Assembly (NCBI GenBank): GCA_946885665.1
Contig: CAMPGT010000201.1
Span: 1 to 7,297, forward strand
DNA length: 7,297 nt
DNA from: an uncultured Chitinophagaceae bacterium
Lineage (GTDB): Bacteria; Bacteroidota; Bacteroidia; Chitinophagales; Chitinophagaceae
Direction: 5' to 3'
Part shown: in pieces, positions 1 through 7,085 of the stretch
Numbering within the stretch: position 1 is the first letter of the stretch
How the letters are laid out: every line of letters starts with the position of its first letter
Notes under the pieces: model-generated
What the model was told of the DNA's origin: nothing
What the model saw: the letters and a program-made list of their open reading frames with translations, nothing else
Databases searched by the model: none
Position numbers and translations under genes: made by a program

Positions 1-49
1 TTGCTTAACTGTTTACAAAAAGAAATTAGTCTCTTTTATAATAGTTACC

Positions 50-64
50 CCCCGCCAGCCGGGG
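50..64 (-). terminator. GC-rich hairpin, weak terminator candidate
   Basis: CCCCG at 50-54 can pair with CGGGG at 60-64 around a five-base loop. It sits about 24 bases past the TPR stop codon, where the end of the minus-strand operon transcript is expected. On the minus strand no run of T follows the stem; the next bases are GGGTAACTATTA. It therefore lacks the U-tract of a classical intrinsic terminator. The position supports a role in termination or 3'-end protection, but the structure alone does not prove it. Confidence 0.25.
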
Positions 65-69
65 AAAAA

Positions 70-87
70 TTGCCCATTGCCCATTGG
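70..87. repeat. Short heptamer tandem repeat (TGCCCAT x2)
   Basis: The heptamer TGCCCAT occurs twice in tandem at 71-77 and 78-84, followed by TGG. It directly abuts the TPR stop codon. Two copies could be chance. Heptamer-based short tandem repeats scattered between genes are known in several bacterial lineages, notably cyanobacteria, and I infer that this could be one copy of such an intergenic family. Confidence 0.35.
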
Positions 88-798
88 CTAAAACTCCCCT
101 CCCATCCTCCTCCTTTTCGAAGCAAGCGAAGGGTCCATTTCGATTGCGCGGTCGCAAAGCTGCTGCCCCTTCTGCTTTTCACCTTTCTTCTGGTAACAAA
201 CCCCGATCATGTAAAGTGCCTCGGCGTTTTCTTTATTGATAGAAAGCACCTGGTCCCAATGATCAATGGCTTCCTGGTATTTTTTCAAATTATAATAAGT
301 TTGCGCCACCTGGTACAGCAATTCCGGATCAGAAGGCTTCTTTTCAAGCACCTGCTGCAGGTACTCCAGCCCGTTTGCATATTGCCCAACATTGTTGTAT
401 GCATAGCCCACGTTTTCGAGGTAGGTGCTTGTTTTTTTATAACCATGTTCGCCGGCCAGCAGAAAATATTGCAACGACTTTTTGTAATCGGGAACAGCAG
501 AGTAAATAAGCGCCAGTTCAAACATCCAGTTATTTCGCGATGTATCCATGGCAATTGCCTTCTCCAAAAAAGCAGCGGCCTGCCGGTAATTGTTCATGTC
601 GAGGTAGGCCCTTCCCGTAAGGTAGGGAACGCGCGGATTATCCGGTTCTTCACTTGCCGCCTTGGTGAAATATTTAATGGCCCGGCCGTAGTCTTCTTCC
701 TGGTATGCTTTTTCTCCTGCTTTTAATGAAGATTCTGTTTGAGCGAAGCTGAGGAATACCTGCAGCAGCAGGCAAATGGATACAAGGATCTTTTGCAT
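88..798 (-). CDS. Secreted tetratricopeptide-repeat (TPR) protein
   Basis: This 236-residue protein has an N-terminal signal peptide: K3, a hydrophobic stretch at about 4-18, and a probable signal peptidase I site after SFA (A19|Q20). There is no lipobox cysteine, so the mature protein is probably periplasmic or exported. The rest is almost entirely about six TPR units, near residues 24-53, 56-87, 90-120, 123-156, 158-190 and 192-225. They show the usual small/aromatic pattern, for example GRAYLDMNNYRQAAAFLEKA and AQTYYNLKKYQEAIDHW. TPR arrays bind peptides or proteins and carry no catalytic site, so the specific job cannot be read from the sequence. The C-terminus is short and basic (KRRRMGGEF). 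The gene starts 37 bases after glgB on the same strand, a larger gap than elsewhere in the cluster, so it may be the operon's last gene or have its own promoter. No Shine-Dalgarno sequence precedes the start, which was chosen because it gives a complete signal peptide. Confidence 0.9.
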   Translation of the reverse strand: MQKILVSICLLLQVFLSFAQTESSLKAGEKAYQEEDYGRAIKYFTKAASEEPDNPRVPYLTGRAYLDMNNYRQAAAFLEKAIAMDTSRNNWMFELALIYSAVPDYKKSLQYFLLAGEHGYKKTSTYLENVGYAYNNVGQYANGLEYLQQVLEKKPSDPELLYQVAQTYYNLKKYQEAIDHWDQVLSINKENAEALYMIGVCYQKKGEKQKGQQLCDRAIEMDPSLASKRRRMGGEF

Positions 799-835
799 AA
801 GGATAGTTCTGAACGGATTTTAAAAACTTATATTG

Positions 836-2788
836 TCACTTCAGCACAATGGCTGCCAGTGGTGGCAAATTTAAGTTTATTTCGTACCATTTTCCCTTTT
901 TATCCACTAAAACCGGCTCTATTAAGGGATTATACACGTCTCCCGATCCCCAATACTCCTTACTGTCGCTGTTGAATATTTCTTTCCATTTGTCTTTACC
1001 CGACGTATATACCTTCCAGTTATACCTCACCACCGGCGTCATATTGAGGATCACGAGCACGTCATCAGCAGGATCCTTTCCTTTTCTTTTATATACCACC
1101 ACCGACTCCTGCCGGTGATTGAGGTCCACCCATTCAAATCCGTCCTGCTTGAACTGCCGTTCATATAAGGCCGGTTCTGCCCGGAGCAGCTTGTTAAGGT
1201 CGGTTACATAATGTTTCAGCTTGCTGTGCGGTTCGTATTGCAGCAGTTCCCATTGCAATTCTGTTTTATAGTTCCATTCGCTGGTGGCGCCGAATTCGTT
1301 GCCCATGAACAATAATTTTCCGCCGGGATGCGTGAACATGTAGGCATACATCAACCTTAAGTTTGCAAACTTCTGCCAGTCATCGCCGGGCATTTTATAG
1401 AGCATCGGGCTTTTACCATGCACGATCTCATCATGGCTCAGCGGCAGCATGAAGTTTTCGTCGTAGTAATACATCATGCTGAACGTAAACTTATCCTGCA
1501 AAAACTGCCGGTTGTAAGGATCGGCCTTGAAATAACTAAGCGTGTCGTGCATCCATCCCATCATCCACTTCATTCCAAAGCCGAGGCCGCCCATAAAAGT
1601 GGGCTTGCTGATACCGGGCCAGTCGGTGGCCTCCTCGGCGATCATCTGCACGTCGGGAAAATCGCGGAAGATGGTTTCATTGAGATCTTTCACAAAAGCG
1701 ATGGCCTCGAGGTTACCATCGCCGCCATATTCATTGGGTTCCCATTCGCCGGCTTCGCGCGAATAATTCAATTTCAGCATCGAGCTCACCGCATCCACGC
1801 GCATGCCGTCGATGTGAAACTTATCGAACCAAAAACGTGCGCTCGAAATAAGGAAAGACTTTACCTCTCCCCTTTTATAGTTAAAAATATAGCTGTTCCA
1901 GTCGGGATGAAAACCCTTGCGCATGTCTGCATACTCATACGTGTGCGTACCGTCGAACATGTAGAGGCCGTGCGCGTCGTAGGGAAAGTGCGACGGCACC
2001 CAGTCGAGTATCACGCCTATGCCGGCGTCGTGAAATGCCTGTACCAGGTTCATGCAATCCTGCGGCGTTCCAAACCGCGAGGTGGCTGCGAAGTATCCGG
2101 TGCCCTGGTATCCCCAACTGCCGTCGAAAGGGTGTTCAGTGATGGGCATCAGCTCGACGTGCGTAAAGCCCATTTCCTGGACGTATTTTACGAGCCTGTC
2201 CGCAAAAAATTCGTAAGTATTGTAAGATTCCTCATCATGTTTGTTGGGGCGCATCCAACTGGCCAGGTGTACCTCATAAACGCTCCACGGCGCTTTCAGC
2301 GAATTGTGCTTCTTCCTGTTTTTCATCCACCCCTTATCATTCCACTCGTGCGAAAGCTCCCACGTGATGGTTGCCGTTGCGGGACGGATCTCCCAAAAAT
2401 TACCGTATGGATCTCCTTTTTCGGTAACGGCGCCCTGGAAACCATGGATATGGTACTTATACGTTTCCCCCTTTTTCACGCCCGGAATAAATCCCTCCCA
2501 TATTCCTGAATGGTCGAGCCGCACATACAACGGGTGCGCATGAGCATCCCAGTTATTAAAGTTGCCTATTACGGAAATATAGGTGGCATTAGGGGCCCAC
2601 ACCGCGAAATAATATCCCGGTTGGCCCAGCACCTCCCGTTCGTGCGCACCAAACAGTTCATAGGCCCGGTATAGCGTACCGGCCTGAAAGTTCGTTATAT
2701 CTTCTTCCCCGAAGAGGGAATAGTTCCAAACACTCTTTGTGGAATCAACAAAATGTATTTCCTCGTATTTCTTTTCCATTCCCGCCAT
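836..2788 (-). CDS. glgB: 1,4-alpha-glucan branching enzyme GlgB (GH13)
   Basis: GlgB cuts alpha-1,4-glucan chains and reattaches them through alpha-1,6 bonds, creating the branches of glycogen in the cytoplasm (EC 2.4.1.18). A CBM48-type beta-sandwich lies at about 55-145 (FAVWAPNATYISVIGNFNNWD region). The GH13 barrel follows from about 165, and a C-terminal all-beta domain from about 545. The four conserved GH13 regions are visible: DWVPSHF (262-268), GMRVDAVSSM (328-337) with nucleophile D332, MIAEEATD (382-389) with acid/base E385, and LSHDEIVHGK (450-459) with D453. The spacings 332/385/453 equal those of E. coli D405/E458/D526. At 650 residues it is shorter than the roughly 730-residue E. 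coli enzyme and lacks its extra N-terminal N1 domain. The gene begins nine bases after the transporter gene. A GAGG motif lies only two bases before the first ATG, so Met4 (ATG at 2777-2779) is an alternative start. Confidence 0.97.
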   Translation of the reverse strand: MAGMEKKYEEIHFVDSTKSVWNYSLFGEEDITNFQAGTLYRAYELFGAHEREVLGQPGYYFAVWAPNATYISVIGNFNNWDAHAHPLYVRLDHSGIWEGFIPGVKKGETYKYHIHGFQGAVTEKGDPYGNFWEIRPATATITWELSHEWNDKGWMKNRKKHNSLKAPWSVYEVHLASWMRPNKHDEESYNTYEFFADRLVKYVQEMGFTHVELMPITEHPFDGSWGYQGTGYFAATSRFGTPQDCMNLVQAFHDAGIGVILDWVPSHFPYDAHGLYMFDGTHTYEYADMRKGFHPDWNSYIFNYKRGEVKSFLISSARFWFDKFHIDGMRVDAVSSMLKLNYSREAGEWEPNEYGGDGNLEAIAFVKDLNETIFRDFPDVQMIAEEATDWPGISKPTFMGGLGFGMKWMMGWMHDTLSYFKADPYNRQFLQDKFTFSMMYYYDENFMLPLSHDEIVHGKSPMLYKMPGDDWQKFANLRLMYAYMFTHPGGKLLFMGNEFGATSEWNYKTELQWELLQYEPHSKLKHYVTDLNKLLRAEPALYERQFKQDGFEWVDLNHRQESVVVYKRKGKDPADDVLVILNMTPVVRYNWKVYTSGKDKWKEIFNSDSKEYWGSGDVYNPLIEPVLVDKKGKWYEINLNLPPLAAIVLK

Positions 2789-2797
2789 AACCTCGTA

Positions 2798-4189
2798 TTA
2801 ATTCGTTTTTGGAACACTAACAGAGTAATTCTCTACCGGATCATACACATATATCACGCTTGCCGCCGCACACAGCATAAATATACCGGATATTACAAGG
2901 GCATACACCGGTTCGTTGTTGTAAATGTATTTTACCATCGGTCCGCCCACTATGCCATTGAGTATTTGCGGTATCGTAATAAAGAAATTAAAGATGCCCA
3001 TGTAAATCCCCATTTTGCCTGCCGGAATGGAGCCGGAAAGAATAACATACGGCATGGCCAGTATGCTTGCCCATGCCACACCCACGCACGCCATCGACAC
3101 CAGCAGAAATTCCTTGTTAGGAGCAAAATAAAAAGATATCAGCCCAAGGCCGCCAATAATAAGCGAAACGGCGTGCGTGCGCTTGCGCCCGATCTTCGAA
3201 GCAATGGAAGCGAGGAACAAAGCATATACCGCCGATACCAAATTATACACCCCGAAAATAATACCCGTCCAGCTTTGTGCCCGCCTGTACATGTCTGAGC
3301 TTTTGTCGTCGATGGGCAGTCCGAATATATGTGTAGATATGGAATCTGTTGTGTACACCCACATGCCGAATAATGCGAACCAGCTAAAAAACTGGACCAA
3401 TCCCAGTTGCTTCATCGTCTTCGGCATCTTTACGAAATCGGTGAAGATGGAAGAAAGACCTGCTGAGGGATGTTCGTTCCTGCCATGATACTTTTCATAC
3501 TGCCTGGGATCGTGCTCCCGCGTTTTGATAACGGTCCACAAAATAGAGATCATAAACGCCACGGCGCCGATATAGAACGCGTACTTTATGTTATCGCCCA
3601 CTACCCCTTCGGGTGCGGTTTGGTCAACGCCGAACCATTCGGCAAGCACGAACGGCAGCCATGATCCCACCACCGCGCCTATGCCGATCAAAAAAGTTTG
3701 TACCGAAAAGCCGAGTGTGCGCTGTTCGTCGGGAAGGATGTCGGCAACCAGTGCGCGGAACGGTTCCATGGCGAGGTTGAAACAGGCATCCATGATCATC
3801 AGGAAGCCGGCGCCAATGATCACCAGCGGCGCGATGCTGCCGAGTATATTGGCGTTGGGCATCAGAACGAGCGCGCTGGCGGAAAGGATGGCGCCTGCAA
3901 GGAAATAAGGCTTTCTGCGGCCCAGCCTGCTCCATGTTTTGTCGCTGTAATGACCCACAATTGGTTGAACGATCATGCCGATGAGCGGCGCGGCGATCCA
4001 AAACCACGAAAGATGTTCAACATCGGCGCCGTAATTGCGAAGAATGCCGCTCGCATTTGAATTCTGCAGGGCAAATCCAAATTGGATGCCGAGGAAGCCA
4101 AAGCTCATATTAAAGATCTGGGCTACTGAAAGGCGCGGCTTTTTTTGCAGTTCCCCGGCGGGAGCAGCGATGGTGGGTTGGGTTGCCAT
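2798..4189 (-). CDS. SLC45/GPH-type MFS transporter, probable maltose or sucrose symporter
   Basis: This 463-residue major facilitator protein has about twelve membrane segments, roughly at 28-50, 62-82, 92-112, 118-140, 160-182, 200-221, 262-282, 303-328, 338-357, 360-382, 395-415 and 428-449. The loop between segments 2 and 3 reads GHYSDKTWSRLGRRKPYF (79-96). This matches the SDxxxxxxGRRxP signature of the SLC45 and plant sucrose-transporter branch of the glycoside-pentoside-hexuronide cation symporters. The first helix, with FGFALQNSNASGILRNYGAD (37-56), is also typical of bacterial members. GRKRTH (334-339) is the matching loop in the C-terminal half. Characterised relatives import maltose or sucrose with protons. 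Here maltose or short maltodextrins are the likeliest cargo because the gene lies between glgC and glgB with gaps of only 10 and 9 bases, but the substrate is an inference. The start ATG follows an A/T-rich leader without a Shine-Dalgarno sequence. It gives a cytoplasmic tail of about 25 residues. Confidence 0.9.
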   Translation of the reverse strand: MATQPTIAAPAGELQKKPRLSVAQIFNMSFGFLGIQFGFALQNSNASGILRNYGADVEHLSWFWIAAPLIGMIVQPIVGHYSDKTWSRLGRRKPYFLAGAILSASALVLMPNANILGSIAPLVIIGAGFLMIMDACFNLAMEPFRALVADILPDEQRTLGFSVQTFLIGIGAVVGSWLPFVLAEWFGVDQTAPEGVVGDNIKYAFYIGAVAFMISILWTVIKTREHDPRQYEKYHGRNEHPSAGLSSIFTDFVKMPKTMKQLGLVQFFSWFALFGMWVYTTDSISTHIFGLPIDDKSSDMYRRAQSWTGIIFGVYNLVSAVYALFLASIASKIGRKRTHAVSLIIGGLGLISFYFAPNKEFLLVSMACVGVAWASILAMPYVILSGSIPAGKMGIYMGIFNFFITIPQILNGIVGGPMVKYIYNNEPVYALVISGIFMLCAAASVIYVYDPVENYSVSVPKTN

Positions 4190-4199
4190 AAATTTTGTA

Positions 4200-5480
4200 T
4201 CAGCCGATCACGAAACCATTGGGTACCACTGCACCTTTCTTGATCACGATTATTCCGTCTTTAACTGTGTATAGAGGATGATCGGTATTTTCCAGGTGCG
4301 TGCCGCCATTGATCTGCACATCATCGCCTATGCGGCAGTTCTTATCAACGAGAGCATGTGCAATGGTGCAGCGGTTGCCGATGCCAATATTCGGAATACC
4401 GTGTTGATGAGCATTTTCTATTTCCTCGATGGTTTCAAAATAGTCATTACCCATGATGTACGAGCTGACGATCGTGGAGCCGTAGCCAATGCGTGAGCGG
4501 ATGCCGATCACGCTGTTTTCAATTCTTGCCGCATTTAAGATGCAGCCTTCGGCAATCAGCGTGTGTTCGAGCGTGGTGCCGCTGATCTTGGCAGGCGGCA
4601 GCATCCTTGCACGCGTATAAATGCTGCGCGTATTGTCGAATAAGTTGAAGTCGGGAACATCCTGTGTAAGACCGAGGTTGGCCTCGTAAAAAGAATAAAT
4701 ATTTCCGATGTCGGTCCAGTAACCTTCATATTGGAAGCTCGATACTTTGTAACGGCTCAGCGACTGGGGAATAATTTCCTTGCCGAAATCGGTGCCTTCC
4801 CTGAATTCATTTTCAAGCAGGTCGAACATCAGGTCGCGGTTAAAGATGTAGATGCCCATTGAGGCGAGCCAGTGCTTGCCGGCTTCCTGCATTTCCGGAC
4901 CCGTGTCGCTTTTCCATTGGGCCAGCAGCTCGGCGCCCTTTGGTTTTTCGGTAAACGACGTAATAAATCCATCATCGTTTTTTTTGAGGATGCCGAAATC
5001 CGGTGCTTCGCGTTCCACAACAGGAATGGTGGCGATGGAAATATCCGAACCGTTTTCGATATGGTTATTCAGCATCGCCATGAAATCCATCTGGTAAAGC
5101 TGATCGCCCGAGAGGATCAATACATATTCGCTGGGAAAAGTGCGGATGTGCCGCAACCCCTGCCGCACAGCATCTGCCGTACCCTGGTACCAGGTTGGGT
5201 TATCCGGTGTTTGCTCGGCAGCAAGAATATCAACGAATGCCGAGCTGAATGCGCTGAAGTGATAGGTGTTCTTGATGTGCCTGTTCAGCGATGCCGAGTT
5301 ATACTGCGTCAATACGAACATTCTGCTGATGCCTGAATTGAGGCAGTTCGATATCGGAATATCGACCAGCCTGTATTTACCCGCGATGGGAACGGCCGGT
5401 TTCGAGCGGCTCGCTGTAAGCGGATATAATCTTGTTCCGGCACCACCTCCCAATATGACAGCAAGTATTGACCTAGACAT
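4200..5480 (-). CDS. glgC: Glucose-1-phosphate adenylyltransferase GlgC (ADP-glucose pyrophosphorylase)
   Basis: GlgC converts glucose-1-phosphate and ATP into ADP-glucose and pyrophosphate, the committed and usually allosterically controlled step of glycogen synthesis (EC 2.7.7.27). The N-terminal nucleotidyltransferase domain carries LGGGAGTRLYPLT (10-22), KPAVPIAGKYRLVDIPISNC (27-46), GTADAVRQ (100-107), SGDQLY (124-129, with D126 matching the catalytic D142 of E. coli) and FTEKP (176-180, with K179 matching the glucose-1-phosphate lysine K195). A left-handed beta-helix domain follows from about 295. By eye the protein resembles cyanobacterial and plant enzymes (TQYNSASLNRHI, VDKNCRIG, KKGAVVPNG) more than E. 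coli GlgC. The two lysines implicated in 3-phosphoglycerate binding in Anabaena (K382, K419) appear as K380 and K415. At 426 residues the length is normal. The gene begins 17 bases after glgA, with no Shine-Dalgarno sequence. Confidence 0.97.
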   Translation of the reverse strand: MSRSILAVILGGGAGTRLYPLTASRSKPAVPIAGKYRLVDIPISNCLNSGISRMFVLTQYNSASLNRHIKNTYHFSAFSSAFVDILAAEQTPDNPTWYQGTADAVRQGLRHIRTFPSEYVLILSGDQLYQMDFMAMLNNHIENGSDISIATIPVVEREAPDFGILKKNDDGFITSFTEKPKGAELLAQWKSDTGPEMQEAGKHWLASMGIYIFNRDLMFDLLENEFREGTDFGKEIIPQSLSRYKVSSFQYEGYWTDIGNIYSFYEANLGLTQDVPDFNLFDNTRSIYTRARMLPPAKISGTTLEHTLIAEGCILNAARIENSVIGIRSRIGYGSTIVSSYIMGNDYFETIEEIENAHQHGIPNIGIGNRCTIAHALVDKNCRIGDDVQINGGTHLENTDHPLYTVKDGIIVIKKGAVVPNGFVIG

Positions 5481-5497
5481 AAGACAAGTTATTTAGA

Positions 5498-6916
5498 TTA
5501 TTTTATTAAATGTTCATACACGCCGATATATTTCTGTGTACTTTTTTCCCAGTCGAAATCGAGCTGCATCATTGTTGCACGCACCGATTGAAATCTTTTT
5601 TTGTGGTGATAAAGTTCCACTGCTCTCCACACACTTTGGGTAATGTCGCCGGTAGCGGTATGATTGAAGCATAAGCCGTACCCGCCATCCTCTTCAAAAT
5701 CTATCACGGTATCTTTCAGGCCGCCCGTTCTTCTTACCATCGGCACCGTGCCATAGCGCATGGAGTACATCTGGTTCAGTCCACACGGTTCCACTCTCGA
5801 CGGCATCAGCAAAAAGTCAGATCCGGCATACATGGTGTGACTCAACGCTTCGTTATAACCGATGTACACGCTGTAATCGCCCTGCGAGAAGTTGAGCATG
5901 CGCTCGAGTTCTCTTTCAGTATGCGGGTTGCCGCTTCCGAGTATCAAAAAATTCATGCGCCTGCCGATGTGCCAGAAAGCATCTCCAATTACCGAAGGTA
6001 ACACGTCGGCGCCCTTCTCTCCCACCAGCCTTCCGATAAACGCAATAAGTGGCTTCTGAAAATCGAGGTTGAAGCGATCGCACAGTTCCATCTTGTTTTT
6101 GGCCTTGCCGGCTTCCGCGTCTTCAACACCATAATGATATTGGATGTATTTATCTGTTTGCGGGTTCCATACTTTGCTGTCAATACCATTGAGGATACCG
6201 ACACATTTACCTTTCTCATATTCGAACAAGGGCTCGAGGCCGTTGCTCATATATTTCAGTTCTTCGAGGTAACTCGGACTCACCGTCGTAACCATTGATG
6301 CACATTTGATGCCACTGGCCAGCGGGTTGATGGTATTGTTCCAATCGAGCTTGCCCCAGTTCCACATGTCCCACTGTGGTATGTACGGACTTTTGTCCCA
6401 ACCCATCCATCCCTGGTATTCCGCGTTGTGAATGGTGAGCACGGTTGGAATATTTTTCAGCGGCACATATTTGAGGCAGTTGCCGGCCATGAACGGTATC
6501 AGCGCGGTGTGATGGTCGTGAACGTGTATGATGTCCGGATGATGCTCCCACGCTGTGACCCAGTCCAATACCGCGATCTGGAAAGCCGTGAAACGTTCCG
6601 TATCGTCGTCATACCCATAAATCTTTTCTCTGTCGAGCAATCCGTTGATGTCAACGAGGTACAGATCGAAACCGAGGACATTGGTTGCTTCTTTTATCAC
6701 GGTAAATTCGAACCACCTGTTGCCGAGGTTCGTGAAGCCCTTATGCACCACGTCCCACTGATGGTTGTAAAGAAACTTTGTTCTGTACATGGGCATAACC
6801 ACCTTTGCCAGGTGGCCCGCCTCATTCAGATAAATCGGAAGAGCTCCTGCCACATCTCCCAACCCTCCGGCTTTGGCCACCGGGTAACATTCAGCCGTTA
6901 CGTGTAGGATCTCCAT
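5498..6916 (-). CDS. glgA: Glycogen synthase GlgA (GT5, ADP-glucose type)
   Basis: GlgA transfers glucose from ADP-glucose to the non-reducing end of alpha-1,4-glucan in the cytoplasm (EC 2.4.1.21). The 472-residue protein has the two-Rossmann-fold layout of GT-B enzymes in family GT5. The N-terminal KAGGLGDV (15-22) binds the nucleotide sugar. HVHDHHT (131-137) is the active-site histidine loop, with HNAEYQGW at 163-170 and NGIDSKVW at 243-250. In the C-terminal half, GRLVGEKG (295-302) supplies R296 and K301, equivalent to E. coli R300 and K305. SRVEPCGLNQ (373-382) holds the conserved E376-P-C-G and lies just before the RRTGG phosphate loop (395-399). All expected catalytic motifs are intact and the length is normal. 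The start matches the family N-terminus (MEILHVTAE). It is the first gene of the minus-strand cluster, so transcription should begin in the 169-base gap upstream. Confidence 0.97.
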   Translation of the reverse strand: MEILHVTAECYPVAKAGGLGDVAGALPIYLNEAGHLAKVVMPMYRTKFLYNHQWDVVHKGFTNLGNRWFEFTVIKEATNVLGFDLYLVDINGLLDREKIYGYDDDTERFTAFQIAVLDWVTAWEHHPDIIHVHDHHTALIPFMAGNCLKYVPLKNIPTVLTIHNAEYQGWMGWDKSPYIPQWDMWNWGKLDWNNTINPLASGIKCASMVTTVSPSYLEELKYMSNGLEPLFEYEKGKCVGILNGIDSKVWNPQTDKYIQYHYGVEDAEAGKAKNKMELCDRFNLDFQKPLIAFIGRLVGEKGADVLPSVIGDAFWHIGRRMNFLILGSGNPHTERELERMLNFSQGDYSVYIGYNEALSHTMYAGSDFLLMPSRVEPCGLNQMYSMRYGTVPMVRRTGGLKDTVIDFEEDGGYGLCFNHTATGDITQSVWRAVELYHHKKRFQSVRATMMQLDFDWEKSTQKYIGVYEHLIK

Positions 6917-6951
6917 CTTTGGTATAGGGTAATCGCTTGATCTAAACGGTT

Positions 6952-6984
6952 AGAAAATATTGAAACCAATGTTATTACTTTCAA
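6952..6984 (-). promoter_or_regulatory. Candidate Bacteroidetes-type promoter for glgA
   Basis: Read on the minus strand, TTG (6984-6982) is followed after 22 bases by TATTTTCT (6959-6952). This partly matches the Bacteroidetes pattern of TTG or TTTG, about 17-23 bases, then TAnnTTTG. The last two bases of the -7 element do not fit. Transcription would start about 30 bases before the glgA ATG. The region is AT-rich, so a chance match is quite possible. Confidence 0.25.
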
Positions 6985-6987
6985 TTT
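6957..6987. promoter_or_regulatory. Inverted repeat, possible operator
   Basis: ATTGAAA at 6959-6965 is mirrored by TTTCAAT at 6979-6985 across a 13-base spacer. Allowing one mismatch, the arms extend to nine bases (6957-6965 and 6979-6987). A smaller overlapping palindrome, ATTG-AAAC-CAAT, occupies 6959-6970. The repeat lies within the candidate glgA promoter, where a bound regulator would block or modulate initiation. No regulator gene is visible in the window, so the ligand is unknown. An AT-rich 7-base repeat can also occur by chance. Confidence 0.3.
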
Positions 6988-7028
6988 ATGAAGGTTTTAT
7001 AAACTATCGGTCACTCAATTAAAAAAAT

Positions 7029-7058
7029 TTTGACTAGGGGAAATAGTTTGTACATTCA
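7029..7058 (+). promoter_or_regulatory. Candidate promoter for the FHS permease gene
   Basis: TTTG (7029-7032) is followed after 18 bases by TACATTCA (7051-7058), a partial match to the Bacteroidetes TTTG / TAnnTTTG arrangement. The same bases also read as TTGACT-N15-TACATT in sigma-70 terms, with a short spacer. Transcription would begin about 20 bases before the ATG at 7086, in an A-rich leader (AAATAAAAA) typical of genes that start without a Shine-Dalgarno sequence. Confidence 0.3.
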
Positions 7059-7085
7059 GCACTTAAATAAAAACTCCTGACGCTT

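Larger units (their letters stand above)
1..87. other. Non-coding 3' flank of the TPR gene
   Basis: This short stretch lies beyond the TPR gene stop codon, at the downstream end of the minus-strand gene cluster. I see no convincing gene in it. It contains a GC-rich hairpin (50-64) and a short heptamer repeat (70-87), described separately. The open reading frame that covers it on the plus strand is antisense to the TPR gene and resembles no protein family I know. Confidence 0.6.
6917..7085. promoter_or_regulatory. Divergent intergenic control region, glgA / FHS permease
   Basis: This 169-base AT-rich gap lies between two diverging genes and should contain both promoters and any shared operator. 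It includes an inverted repeat at 6957-6987 and an A7T4 tract at 7021-7031 that could bend DNA. Separate weak promoter candidates for each direction are listed. I see no small RNA gene, riboswitch or small protein in it. Confidence 0.7.

Noticed and set aside
1..726. Plus-strand open frame of 241 codons covering the left end
   Set aside because: It is antisense to the TPR gene, begins at a TTG at the window edge, and its product shows no domain or TPR-like periodicity. The minus-strand TPR protein explains the region.
823..849. Possible internal promoter before the TPR gene: TTG, 16 bases, TAAGTTTT on the minus strand
   Set aside because: The spacer is shorter than the usual 17-23 bases, the -7 match is incomplete, and the upstream element falls inside the glgB coding sequence. 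It is too weak to list as a feature.
1418..2509. Long plus-strand open frame of 363 codons opposite glgB
   Set aside because: It lies wholly antisense to a clearly functional glgB with all catalytic motifs. Its translation is rich in H, R, I and V with no family resemblance, as expected of a shadow frame.
2753..3298. Plus-strand open frame of 181 codons opposite the transporter gene
   Set aside because: It is antisense to a well-conserved membrane protein and has no recognisable features.
3624..4007. Minus-strand open frame of 127 codons inside the transporter gene, other frame
   Set aside because: It overlaps the transporter frame entirely, is rich in R and H, and resembles no known protein.
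6428..6907. Plus-strand open frame of 159 codons opposite glgA
   Set aside because: It is a shadow of the glgA 5' half, with no start signal or recognisable domain.
7044..7050. TAGTTTG as a -7 element for the FHS permease
   Set aside because: It has one base fewer than TAnnTTTG, and the nearest upstream TTTG is only 11 bases away. TACATTCA at 7051-7058 fits the spacing better.
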